Origin: Telluribacter humicola
GTDB lineage: Bacteria; Bacteroidota; Bacteroidia; Cytophagales; Spirosomataceae
DNA: 64,000 nucleotides
Assembly (NCBI RefSeq): GCF_017355935.1
Contig: NZ_JAFIQT010000001.1
Coordinates: 372,001 to 436,000 of the forward strand
Direction of reading: 5' to 3'
The notes below the pieces were generated by a model. The model searched no databases. It saw nothing but the letters and a program-made list of their open reading frames with translations, and had not been told where the DNA came from. Numbering within the stretch: the first letter of the stretch is position 1; the number at the start of each line of letters is the position of its first letter. Shown here in pieces: positions 1-8,135 of this stretch. The translations under genes and the position numbers were made by a program.

Positions 1-92
1 CCAATTATTATATAAATGGTTTTGATATATGTGTACTTGTTCCCGTAACTGCCTAAAATTTCGCTCCAGTACCTACTAAAGCCGTCAATTTG

Positions 93-611
93 TCAGGCAA
101 GAGTCTTTCGGCGGCGGGAAAATAGCTGAATAAGCAGTATAACTACGGTTGTAAAAAGGCTACTGGCAATTATTCGTAACAAAGTGTAGAGCACCATGCC
201 GAAGTGGCTCATTTCAATAAAGAATAAGGCACTGTGGTGAATGAGAACCAGAAGAAAGAGAAAAGAGATATAAGACCCCAGACCTAATGACTGGATGCTG
301 ATATCCGTACGGTCAGCACCTTTGGACTCAAACATCAGCTTGATCAGTAGGGGGCGCAGGTATACTGCCAGCAGAGTGGCGGCGGCATGCATTCCTATGG
401 TATTATAAAATACATCAACAATAATACCGGTAGCAAAGCCCAGAAGCAGTAGTAATGTCCGGTTGGCTTCGGTAGGCAGCAGGATCACTCCGGCGATGTA
501 CACAAAGCAGAACGCATAATCAAATAGTACCAGATTGCGCATGACCAGGATCTGTAAGGCCATGTACAGCAAGTACCATATAGAATACTGTATTATTTCG
601 CGTAAACTCAT
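93..611 (-). CDS. mreD: Rod shape-determining protein MreD
   Basis: Integral membrane partner of MreC in the elongasome that directs lateral peptidoglycan synthesis. The 172-residue product is almost entirely hydrophobic, with about five membrane segments and a short basic C-terminus (SRRRK), as is usual for MreD, a family poorly conserved in sequence. The identification leans on its place directly after mreC. Its start overlaps the mreC stop by 4 nt (608-611), which implies translational coupling. The next expected member, a penicillin-binding protein 2 gene, would lie beyond the left edge; the 92 nt downstream hold no recognisable start. Confidence 0.88.
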   Translation of the reverse strand: MSLREIIQYSIWYLLYMALQILVMRNLVLFDYAFCFVYIAGVILLPTEANRTLLLLLGFATGIIVDVFYNTIGMHAAATLLAVYLRPLLIKLMFESKGADRTDISIQSLGLGSYISFLFLLVLIHHSALFFIEMSHFGMVLYTLLRIIASSLFTTVVILLIQLFSRRRKTLA

Positions 612-1450
612 TTGCGCTCGTCTTCTATGCGTTTCTGAAGGATATCCTGCTCGGGACGCAGACGGTTCTGTACCACGTAAACATAGGACAGGTTTCGGAA
701 GTCTGTGGCCAGCTGCAGATCAATATCAAAGAAAGTCTGGTCGGGCAGGACAGTCATACCTTGCACAGTACCCACCATGATACCCGGAGGAAATACGGAG
801 TTAAAGTTGGATGTTACGGCTGTATCGCCCTTCTGAACCGGCCGGTAACGTGAGATATCCTGCAGTTTTATCACTTCCGGATTTTTTCCGTCCCATTTGG
901 CGGTACCTATTTCATTGCTACGTACCAGACGGGACGATACCATGAATTGAGAGTGGAGAATGGACGTAACAACAGAGAAGTGTGCCGAACAGAAACGTAC
1001 CTTCCCTACTACGCCCGTAGCCGATATAACACCCATACCGGGGCGTATTCCCTCGGCGGTACCTTTATCGATAGTGATATAGTTATTGGCCCGGTTGATT
1101 TCGTTGTTTACTACTTTAGCCACTCTAAACGTAAAGCGGCTGGCAAATAAGGAGTCTGGCTGATATCCGGCAGGAGCATCGCTTGACCGCTGTTGCTGCA
1201 GCTCAGCCACCATAGCGTTCAAACGCACATTTTCCTCGGCCAGGTGCGTATTTACATCCTTTAGGTTAGCAAAGTCACGTACTGAGTTAGAGAAGCCCAG
1301 TACCTGTGCTACATAGTAATTAGATGTATTGAAGTACGTAGCTCCCCAATACGAGTTATTCTGGACGATCAGCCAAAAACTGAATACTTCCAGTAACACG
1401 AATAGTATAAAATTCCGGTTCCGGGAGAGGAACTCAACAAGTTGAAACAT
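608..1450 (-). CDS. mreC: Rod shape-determining protein MreC
   Basis: Bitopic periplasmic scaffold linking MreB filaments to the cell-wall synthases. I place the start at 1450, giving 280 residues beginning MFQLVEFLSRNRN. The frame stays open 21 codons further upstream, but that extension runs through a hairpin in the mreB-mreC spacer and looks non-coding. Visible parts are a transmembrane helix (about residues 13-31), a coiled coil (about 58-90, EENVRLNAMVAELQQQ) and the beta-rich MreC core with the typical phrases IDKGTAEGIRPGMGV and ATGVVGKV. Order and strand match the conserved mreBCD operon. Confidence 0.93.
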   Translation of the reverse strand: MFQLVEFLSRNRNFILFVLLEVFSFWLIVQNNSYWGATYFNTSNYYVAQVLGFSNSVRDFANLKDVNTHLAEENVRLNAMVAELQQQRSSDAPAGYQPDSLFASRFTFRVAKVVNNEINRANNYITIDKGTAEGIRPGMGVISATGVVGKVRFCSAHFSVVTSILHSQFMVSSRLVRSNEIGTAKWDGKNPEVIKLQDISRYRPVQKGDTAVTSNFNSVFPPGIMVGTVQGMTVLPDQTFFDIDLQLATDFRNLSYVYVVQNRLRPEQDILQKRIEDERK

Positions 1451-1473
1451 GGGCGAAAGGAGCTCACAAGAAG

Positions 1474-1508
1474 CAGCCAACCAGGTAGTAGTACTAGCTG
1501 GTTGGCTG
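1474..1508 (-). promoter_or_regulatory. Hairpin in the mreB-mreC spacer
   Basis: The arm AGCCAACCAG (1475-1484) pairs perfectly with CTGGTTGGCT (1498-1507), extended by a C-G pair (1474/1508), with a 13-nt loop. It lies between the mreB stop (1523) and the mreC start (1450). On the transcribed strand no T-run follows, so a simple intrinsic terminator is unlikely. An RNA processing or stability element that sets the MreB to MreC ratio is an inference. Confidence 0.55.
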
Positions 1509-1522
1509 TGCACATTCCGTTA

Positions 1523-2548
1523 CTAGGTAATCAATACAGGCTTGTACAGCTCAAGGTTTTTCAGAACCTCACCGGTACCACGTACTACTGCCTTAAGAGG
1601 CTCTTCGGCTACGTGGATAGGAAGCTTGGTCTTGGCCGCAAGGCGCTTGTCCAGACCATGAATCATGGCACCGCCACCTGTTAAGTGAATACCGTTTTTA
1701 TAAATATCAGCAGATAACTCTGGTGGGGATATCTCCAGCGCTTTCATAACTGCCTCTTCAATCTTGGAAATAGACTTATCCAGGGCGTAGGCAATCTCGC
1801 TGTAAGTTACCTTAATCTCTTTGGGAATACCCGTCATCAGGTCACGACCACGGATCTCGTAATCGTCTGGTGGTGACTCGAGTTCAGGTAAGGATGAACC
1901 AATGGCTATTTTGATCATTTCGGCCGAACGCTCTCCAATCAGCAAGTTGTGCTCGCGGCGCATGTAATCAACAATATCACGCGTAAACACATCGCCGGCA
2001 ATGCGTACCGACTGCTCACAAACAATACCTGAAAGAGCGATCACAGCAATCTCGGTAGTACCGCCACCGATGTCCACGATCATTACTCCATTAGGCTGGG
2101 TGATGTCGATACCGATACCGATTGCCGCTGCAATAGGCTCATGTACCATGTATACTTCCTTGGCACCGGCATGTTCGGCTGAGTCCTTAACGGCCCGCTT
2201 TTCAACCTCGGTAATGCCGGAAGGAATACAAATCACCATTCGGTGTGAGGCTGAAAAGAAACGACTTCCAGAATCGATCATTTTGATCATACCCCGGATC
2301 ATCATTTCGGCAGCGGTAAAGTCGGCAATTACACCGTCTTTGAGGGGACGAATGGTTTTTATATTTTCATTGGTCTTTTCATGCATCTGCATCGCCGTGT
2401 GGCCAATCGCCAGTACCTTTCCACTAGTCTTGTCAATGGCGATGATGGAGGGCTCGTCTACCACCACGGTGTCTTTGTGAATGATAAGGGTATTGGCAGT
2501 ACCCAAATCAATAGCGATATCGCTAGTCAAAAAATCAAACAATCCCAT
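1523..2548 (-). CDS. mreB: Rod shape-determining protein MreB (actin-like)
   Basis: Bacterial actin homologue that polymerises under the inner membrane and positions the elongation machinery. The 341-residue length is normal. The actin-fold ATP site is visible: phosphate-1 loop DLGTANT (14-20), phosphate-2 loop DIGGGTT (159-165) and adenosine motif TGGGAMIHGL near residue 290. The N-terminus MGLFDFLTSD is the amphipathic membrane-binding segment seen in MreB. It is first in the mreBCD operon, with a good promoter 44-73 nt upstream of the start codon. Confidence 0.97.
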   Translation of the reverse strand: MGLFDFLTSDIAIDLGTANTLIIHKDTVVVDEPSIIAIDKTSGKVLAIGHTAMQMHEKTNENIKTIRPLKDGVIADFTAAEMMIRGMIKMIDSGSRFFSASHRMVICIPSGITEVEKRAVKDSAEHAGAKEVYMVHEPIAAAIGIGIDITQPNGVMIVDIGGGTTEIAVIALSGIVCEQSVRIAGDVFTRDIVDYMRREHNLLIGERSAEMIKIAIGSSLPELESPPDDYEIRGRDLMTGIPKEIKVTYSEIAYALDKSISKIEEAVMKALEISPPELSADIYKNGIHLTGGGAMIHGLDKRLAAKTKLPIHVAEEPLKAVVRGTGEVLKNLELYKPVLIT

Positions 2549-2591
2549 GTTTACGCTGATAAAAAATACACTTGCTTGGATTTCAGGATTG

Positions 2592-2621
2592 CAAAATTAA
2601 ATATTATTAACCACAAACAAA
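2592..2621 (-). promoter_or_regulatory. Predicted Bacteroidota-type promoter of mreB
   Basis: On the minus strand the -33 element TTTG (2621-2618) is followed after 18 nt by TAATTTTG (2599-2592), an exact match to the TAnnTTTG -7 consensus of the Bacteroidota primary sigma factor. Transcription would start near 2585, leaving a leader of about 36 nt. A second perfect -7 box, TACCTTTG (2625-2618), overlaps the -33 element and could be an alternative start. Confidence 0.65.
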
Positions 2622-2711
2622 GGTATTTCAATAAAATCCATAAATGGATGGAAATCAGCTATTATAAGCATCTGTAAAAGGAGGCATGTAACAGATTTTC
2701 TAAATACTCTT

Positions 2712-2719
2712 TACCTTTG
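2712..2719 (+). promoter_or_regulatory. Predicted -7 element TACCTTTG upstream of the GH3-family gene
   Basis: Exact TAnnTTTG box only 7 nt before the ATG at 2727, so the predicted transcript would begin at or almost at the start codon. No clear TTG-type -33 element is seen at the expected distance. Confidence 0.45.
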
Positions 2720-2726
2720 CTCAACT

Positions 2727-4229
2727 ATGGGAATAAGATCGCTCTTGAGCCGGCCATTGGCTCAATATATCGTACAGCAACAACAGGAATGGATATCCCG
2801 CAGCGTGGAGGTACAGGACCAATGGCGCCAGGCGCTGGTGAAGAAGGCTGCTAACACGCGTTTCGGTAAGGACCACTTCTTCCGGAATATACATAGCTAT
2901 GAGGACTATAAGCAGGCCGTACCGATACGGGACTACGAAGATCTGAAACCGTACGTTGAGCATATACTGGCCGGAGAGTCGGATGTACTGTGGCCGGATA
3001 AGCCTCTGTACTTCGCCAAAACGTCCGGTACTACCTCAGGTACTAAGTACATTCCTATTACGCACGATTCTATCTCCAATCATATTGATTCAGCCCGAAA
3101 TGCGCTGCTTACTTATATTCATGAAACAGGTAAGTCAGGATTTCTGGACAAGAAACTGATCTTTCTGTCGGGAAGTCCGGTTTTGGATAAGAAGGCAGGT
3201 ATCCATACGGGAAGGCTGTCGGGAATATCTAATCATCACGTGCCGGGCTACCTGCGTACCAACCAGATGCCCAGCTACGAAACCAACTGCATTGAAGACT
3301 GGGAGACCAAGCTGGACCGCATCATAGACGAAACCATCGACCAGCGGATGTCGCTCATCTCGGGGATACCTCCCTGGGTGCAGATGTACTTTGATCGGAT
3401 TATGGCCCGCACCGGCAAAAAGATCAAGGATGTGTTCCCGGACTTTTCGTTGTTCGTATACGGTGGTGTGAACTTCGAGCCCTACCGGGCCAAACTGTTC
3501 GAATCTATAGGGAAACCTGTTGATTCAATTGAACTGTATCCGGCTTCGGAAGGCTTCCTGGCTTATCAGGACTCTCAGCACGAGGAAGGAATGCTGTTGC
3601 TGCTGAATACAGGTATATTTTTTGAGTTTATTCCCGCCGAAAATTACTTTGACGAAAATCCAAAACGGTTATCCATTGGTGAAGTGGAGGTCGGTAAGAA
3701 CTACGCTGTGGTAATCAACTCCAACGCAGGTCTGTGGGGGTACTCGATCGGAGATACCGTTAAGTTCGTATCTACTAATCCATACCGGGTTATTGTATCG
3801 GGGCGGATCAAGCATTTTATATCAGCTTTTGGTGAGCACGTAATCGGTGAAGAAGTAGAGAAGGCCTTACGCTATGCCATGGAACGGCATCCAGAAACGG
3901 AAGTAGTTGAGTTTACCGTAGCTCCCATGGTAACGCCCCCCGAAGGCGGGCTTCCCTACCACGAGTGGCTCATCGAGTTTGCAACGCCACCTCAGGACCC
4001 AGAGGCTTTTGCCAATGATCTGGACCGGAGACTGATGGAGCTGAATGTATACTACGATGACCTGATCACGGGCAATATTCTGAGACGGCTGGTGATTACG
4101 CCGCTTCCAAAGAATGCCTTCATTGATCATATGCGTTCGCAGGGAAAGCTGGGGGGGCAGAATAAGGTACCCCGACTGTCTAATGATCGCAAGATTGCAG
4201 ATAGCCTACGCTCGTTACTAAATAAATAG
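2727..4229 (+). CDS. GH3-family (acyl-adenylate/amido synthetase-like) protein, copy 1
   Basis: Belongs to the GH3 family, whose plant members adenylate jasmonate or auxin and conjugate it to amino acids. The 500-residue protein keeps the ANL-type nucleotide loop KTSGTTSGT (98-106), an ASEGF motif (273-277) equivalent to the adenine-binding region, and a C-terminal GRIKHFISAFGEHV hinge segment. It is cytoplasmic with no signal peptide. Bacterial substrates are largely unknown, so I assign only an acid-activating ligase-type activity. It is followed 39 nt later by dxr on the same strand. A second homologue lies at 9630-11147. Confidence 0.85.
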   Translation: MGIRSLLSRPLAQYIVQQQQEWISRSVEVQDQWRQALVKKAANTRFGKDHFFRNIHSYEDYKQAVPIRDYEDLKPYVEHILAGESDVLWPDKPLYFAKTSGTTSGTKYIPITHDSISNHIDSARNALLTYIHETGKSGFLDKKLIFLSGSPVLDKKAGIHTGRLSGISNHHVPGYLRTNQMPSYETNCIEDWETKLDRIIDETIDQRMSLISGIPPWVQMYFDRIMARTGKKIKDVFPDFSLFVYGGVNFEPYRAKLFESIGKPVDSIELYPASEGFLAYQDSQHEEGMLLLLNTGIFFEFIPAENYFDENPKRLSIGEVEVGKNYAVVINSNAGLWGYSIGDTVKFVSTNPYRVIVSGRIKHFISAFGEHVIGEEVEKALRYAMERHPETEVVEFTVAPMVTPPEGGLPYHEWLIEFATPPQDPEAFANDLDRRLMELNVYYDDLITGNILRRLVITPLPKNAFIDHMRSQGKLGGQNKVPRLSNDRKIADSLRSLLNK

Positions 4230-4268
4230 AGCTACCTTCAAGGTCGCTACAACAAGATAGCTAAAATA

Positions 4269-5441
4269 ATGACTCCCAAAAAAATAGCCTTACTAGGCTC
4301 CACCGGATCGATAGGTACTCAGGCGCTGGAAGTAGTGGATGCGAATCCTGATGCTTTTTCGGTTGAGGTACTTACGGCGCAGAACAACGCCGATTTGCTG
4401 ATCGAACAGGCTGCGCGTTATCGTCCGCGTGAGGTGGTGATCTGTAATGAAGAGCTGTACCAGCAGGTGGCTTCGGCATTGGCACCGCTAGGTATCAAGG
4501 TACATGCTGGATTTGCTGCGCTGGCATCAGTAGTGGAGGCTGATTTTATAGATACTGTTCTGACGGCCCTGGTAGGATACTCGGGCTTGTTACCTACCAT
4601 CAATGCCATTAAAGCAGGTAAACATATAGCGCTGGCCAACAAAGAAACCCTGGTAGTAGCCGGTGAAATGATCACAGGGCTGGCTCGCGAGCACCAGGTG
4701 AATATTTATCCGGTCGATTCGGAGCATTCTGCCATATTCCAGTGTTTAACGGGGGAGGAGCAGAATCCTATTGAAAAAATAATACTGACCGCCTCAGGTG
4801 GTCCATTCCGTGGGAAAACGCGTGACTTTCTGGCTACGGTAACCAAAGCGCAGGCTTTGAAACACCCCAACTGGAGCATGGGCGCCAAGATCACCATCGA
4901 TTCAGCAACGCTGATGAATAAGGGACTGGAGGTAATCGAGGCCAAATGGCTGTTTGACCTGCGGCCGGATCAGATTGACGTGGTAGTACATCCGCAGAGT
5001 ATCATCCACTCGATGGTGCAGTTCGAAGACGGAAGTATTAAAGCGCAGATGGGCTTACCCGACATGCGGCTTCCAATCCAGTATGCCCTTAGCTATCCTG
5101 ATCGTTTGAAGGCAGATTTTCCTCGTTTTAGTTTTGCCAAGTACCCTGCCCTCACCTTTGAACAACCTGATATGGATACATTCCGTAATCTGAGACTGGC
5201 CTTCAAGGCGCTGGAGAGGGGAGGTAATGCAGCCTGTGTCATCAATGCAGCCAACGAGGTAGCGGTAGCAGCCTTCCTCAATGATGAGATAGGCTTCCTG
5301 AACATATCATCTATTATCGAAGCTTGTGCTGATAAAGTCACGTTTGTAGCTAAGCCATCCTATGATGATTACGTGCAAACGGACGAAGAAACCCGTCGAA
5401 TAGCGACTGAACTGGTACGGGGAACCTATGAGTACAAATGA
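4269..5441 (+). CDS. dxr: 1-deoxy-D-xylulose 5-phosphate reductoisomerase
   Basis: Second enzyme of the non-mevalonate isoprenoid pathway; rearranges and reduces DXP to 2-C-methyl-D-erythritol 4-phosphate with NADPH and a divalent metal. The 390-residue length is typical. Visible are the NADPH loop GSTGSIG (10-16), NKETLV, the metal-site block PVDSEHSAIFQ, SGGPFR, and the substrate-binding stretch SATLMNKGLEVIEA. Its 3' end overlaps the next membrane-protein gene by 14 nt. In many Bacteroidota dxr is followed by the rseP-type site-2 protease gene; that is not the case here. Confidence 0.97.
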   Translation: MTPKKIALLGSTGSIGTQALEVVDANPDAFSVEVLTAQNNADLLIEQAARYRPREVVICNEELYQQVASALAPLGIKVHAGFAALASVVEADFIDTVLTALVGYSGLLPTINAIKAGKHIALANKETLVVAGEMITGLAREHQVNIYPVDSEHSAIFQCLTGEEQNPIEKIILTASGGPFRGKTRDFLATVTKAQALKHPNWSMGAKITIDSATLMNKGLEVIEAKWLFDLRPDQIDVVVHPQSIIHSMVQFEDGSIKAQMGLPDMRLPIQYALSYPDRLKADFPRFSFAKYPALTFEQPDMDTFRNLRLAFKALERGGNAACVINAANEVAVAAFLNDEIGFLNISSIIEACADKVTFVAKPSYDDYVQTDEETRRIATELVRGTYEYK

Positions 5442-5880
5442 TCTCCTGAAATACGCATCAGTAGCACTGGCCAGTGCGCTTAAGTTTTTAGGCGGGCCAC
5501 TTACGGGAGTGGCCCTGGGCCTTCACTGGCTTGAAACGGCCCTCTGTACCCTTATAGGTATGATGTTCAGTGTAGTGGTAGTCACCTACGTAGGTACCGC
5601 CATTCAGCTCCTTTTGAAACGCTGGCGCAAAAAGCCAAGTCGCCGCTTTAGCTCGTCAAGCCGTATGGCGGTCCGTGTATGGAAGCGTTTTGGTATTATC
5701 GGTATTGCCATCATGACGCCCCTGCTATTCACTCCCATTGGCGGTACCATCATAGCCGTAGCCTTTCGGGTACCCCGGCCGAGCATCTTTTTATGGATGT
5801 TTATCAGTGGCTCCGCCTGGGCCGTCATATTTTCCTACCTGACCTACCGGCTCGTGTTTTATCAAGTCTGGTTTAAGTAA
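5428..5880 (+). CDS. Small integral membrane protein overlapping dxr
   Basis: A 150-residue protein with about four hydrophobic segments (roughly residues 7-32, 36-60, 87-112 and 118-145) separated by a strongly basic loop KRWRKKPSRRFSSSSR. The pattern LLFTPIGGTIIAVAF with a following helix faintly recalls small DedA/COG2426-type membrane proteins, but I cannot assign a family with confidence. The ATG lies inside the last codons of dxr in another frame, so translation is probably coupled. Its substrate and role are unknown. Confidence 0.7.
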   Translation: MSTNDLLKYASVALASALKFLGGPLTGVALGLHWLETALCTLIGMMFSVVVVTYVGTAIQLLLKRWRKKPSRRFSSSSRMAVRVWKRFGIIGIAIMTPLLFTPIGGTIIAVAFRVPRPSIFLWMFISGSAWAVIFSYLTYRLVFYQVWFK

Positions 5881-5888
5881 AAGATTAC

Positions 5889-6653
5889 CTACCGGCTCAC
5901 TACCTGCTGGGGCGCTTTGGATTTTTTCATGAAGTCACCACGAGAGAAGTACTTCTCAATGAGGCAGTACATCAGTATAAAGAAGTAGCGGCTTCCCATT
6001 TCTTTGATCTTCAGCTTCGACTCACCGTACTTACGGTTGGTCCAGCTATTAGGTACTACGGCAAAGTTATAGCCCCGTACCATGGCTTTGAGAGGAAGCT
6101 CAATGGTAAGGTTAAAGTGCGGGGAAAGAAAAGGTTTGAGGCCTTCGATCGTTTCGCGCTTGTACAGCTTAAAGGCATTAGTGGTATCGTTGTAGTTGAT
6201 ACCCATCATCATCCTGACTATAAAGTTGGCAACACGGTTGATTACCTTCTTAGTTTGAGGGTAGTCAACTACTTTTCCACCCTTCTCCCAGCGACTTCCA
6301 AAGACACAGTCGTAGTCGCCATCCAGCATTTTGTAGTAAAACTTCACCAGATCTTCCGGATCATCGGACATATCGGCCATGAATACTGCTACGCAGTCCC
6401 CCGTAAAGCGCTCCAGTCCATAACGTACCGCATAGCCAAATCCGTTAGGCCCCATATTGGTATAGTACACTAAGGTCGGAATCTCAATGCTGAGTTCGTC
6501 CAGTACCCGCAACGTACCATCTTTTGAGTTGTCGTTGGTGACGCATATCTCGTGAGGAATGTTGTACTTCTTTAGAGTACCATACAGGGTACGAATGGTA
6601 TCCGGTATGGATTCCTCTTCATTATAGGCCGGAATAACAACACTAAGTTTCAT
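5889..6653 (-). CDS. Family 2 glycosyltransferase (polyprenol-phosphate mannosyl/glucosyltransferase-like)
   Basis: The start is placed at 6653, giving MKLSVVIPAYNEEESI, the classic GT2 opening; 13 further upstream codons are open but not GT-like. The 254-residue protein carries the GT-A nucleotide-sugar motifs VTNDNSKDGT and FMADMSDDPED, and a basic C-terminal region. Length and motifs resemble dolichyl/undecaprenyl-phosphate sugar transferases without C-terminal membrane helices. It probably loads a sugar for cell-surface glycan assembly; donor and acceptor cannot be read from sequence. Confidence 0.85.
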   Translation of the reverse strand: MKLSVVIPAYNEEESIPDTIRTLYGTLKKYNIPHEICVTNDNSKDGTLRVLDELSIEIPTLVYYTNMGPNGFGYAVRYGLERFTGDCVAVFMADMSDDPEDLVKFYYKMLDGDYDCVFGSRWEKGGKVVDYPQTKKVINRVANFIVRMMMGINYNDTTNAFKLYKRETIEGLKPFLSPHFNLTIELPLKAMVRGYNFAVVPNSWTNRKYGESKLKIKEMGSRYFFILMYCLIEKYFSRGDFMKKSKAPQQVVSR

Positions 6654-7069
6654 TTGAGTATAGACTATGTTGGTACAGGTTGGATATATCACTTACTAAA
6701 ACCAGAGACAATATACTTATTATCAACGTAAACTTTTTAATTTACTTATTGTTCGAGCTTCCTAAATCGCTGTAGGTTACGCTGGCTAGCCGAAGCAACA
6801 GTGCTCTTATAGCGTCCGACAGGTCAGTTATTTACATTCATAAACATTACTTACTAAGTATTCAATAAGTAGGGGTTGAGACTTGTCCAGGAGCTGCCAA
6901 TCAGCAAAGCAATCTATTGGGCAGAAAGTTCAACTCGTGAGGCTAAAAGTGGTCTTAGCTATATCTGGTGTGGTTTATAGTATAAAGCTTTTAACAAAGA
7001 CGGCGTATTATAGTATGTCAATGCTATTGTTACGTTGTAGTTGAAGGACTAACTTTTACGTATTCTTTT
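6654..7069. other. Intergenic stretch without a recognisable gene
   Basis: About 416 nt between two minus-strand glycosyltransferase genes. It is AT-richer than its neighbours and has stops in all frames. I see no tRNA, no strong hairpin and no coding remnant, although a permease remnant lies 2 kb away in the same glycan patch. Confidence 0.5.
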
Positions 7070-8044
7070 TTATTGCGTAGTTCCGCGTAGGCGGTGTGGT
7101 AGTAATGCAAAGAAGCTATAAACCCGCATGATCCACTTAGGCAAGATATAGTCGCGTACAATCTCTCTTGTCTCCGAGAAACTTGGTTTCTTGAGAGAAA
7201 GATAATAAAAAGCTAATCCTGCTTTTCGGAAGTAGCTGTCTTTGTACTGCTTCGCATCAAGTAGCATGCGATAGTAGCGGGCTATGTTGAGCTTTAGAGT
7301 ACGGTCATGCTTATACCCGGTCTCTTTATTGATCCCACTGTACATCATGATGCGGTTGCGCAGAAAACGCTCATCCCAATAGTAGTCTCTAAAACTGGCT
7401 CCTCCGGTGTTTTTACGGTACACTGACATAATGTATGGGAGGTATCCGATAGGGCCAAACTTGGTAAGTATGATATAGCGGGGTATATCACCGCTGCTGG
7501 ATTTGAGGAACCAGTCAGGATAATGCATCAGACCATTACGAAACATTACCGCCGAAGTAGCCATAAACCAGATTTCCTGTTCACCAATCAGATCATCCGC
7601 TTCAATAACTGGCTTTTGATCTGGTGGATTCAATTCTTCAGTGGGGGTACCATCCTCATACGTTATATAGGCATTATGAAAGCAGGCAGAATAGGTAGGA
7701 TGAGCATCCATAAAATCTGCCTGCCTCTGTAGCTTTTGAGGATCAGTCCAGTAGTCATCGCCGTCCATGTGGGCGATGTACTGTCCTTGAGCTAGTTTGA
7801 GCGTTTCAATAGTGTTGAATAAACCATTCTGCCCAAGATTTTTGGTATGAAACACGGGTTTGACTTTATCCGGATACTTCTTTTGATATTCCAAAATAAT
7901 ATCACGGGTGCCGTCATTAGAGTAGTCGTCACCTACCAGAATCTCGTATTCGAAATCTGTAATCTGATTGACCGCACTTTCTATAGCTTCCCCAATAAAA
8001 GCGGCTTGATTATAGGTTAGTATAGTGACGCTGACCTTAGGCAT
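7070..8044 (-). CDS. Family 2 glycosyltransferase
   Basis: The start is set at 8044 (MPKVSVTILTYNQAAFI), the normal GT2 N-terminus; the frame is open 12 codons upstream. The 324-residue protein has VGDDYSNDGT (donor-binding Asp), HMDGDDYWTDP (DxD-type metal site) and a C-terminal region with FYYLSLKKPS resembling rhamnosyl- and galactosyltransferases of O-antigen loci. No membrane helix is evident. It is followed upstream (55-92 nt) by the propeller gene on the same strand, so the two may be co-transcribed. Confidence 0.87.
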   Translation of the reverse strand: MPKVSVTILTYNQAAFIGEAIESAVNQITDFEYEILVGDDYSNDGTRDIILEYQKKYPDKVKPVFHTKNLGQNGLFNTIETLKLAQGQYIAHMDGDDYWTDPQKLQRQADFMDAHPTYSACFHNAYITYEDGTPTEELNPPDQKPVIEADDLIGEQEIWFMATSAVMFRNGLMHYPDWFLKSSSGDIPRYIILTKFGPIGYLPYIMSVYRKNTGGASFRDYYWDERFLRNRIMMYSGINKETGYKHDRTLKLNIARYYRMLLDAKQYKDSYFRKAGLAFYYLSLKKPSFSETREIVRDYILPKWIMRVYSFFALLPHRLRGTTQ

Positions 8045-8135
8045 GCTCAATCTTGTCTCCATTTCATGTTTTAGAATCACTAGGCATCACAGTATGTCAG
8101 GACGGTGTCGTCAACAACTGCTCGTCTGGCTGTTG

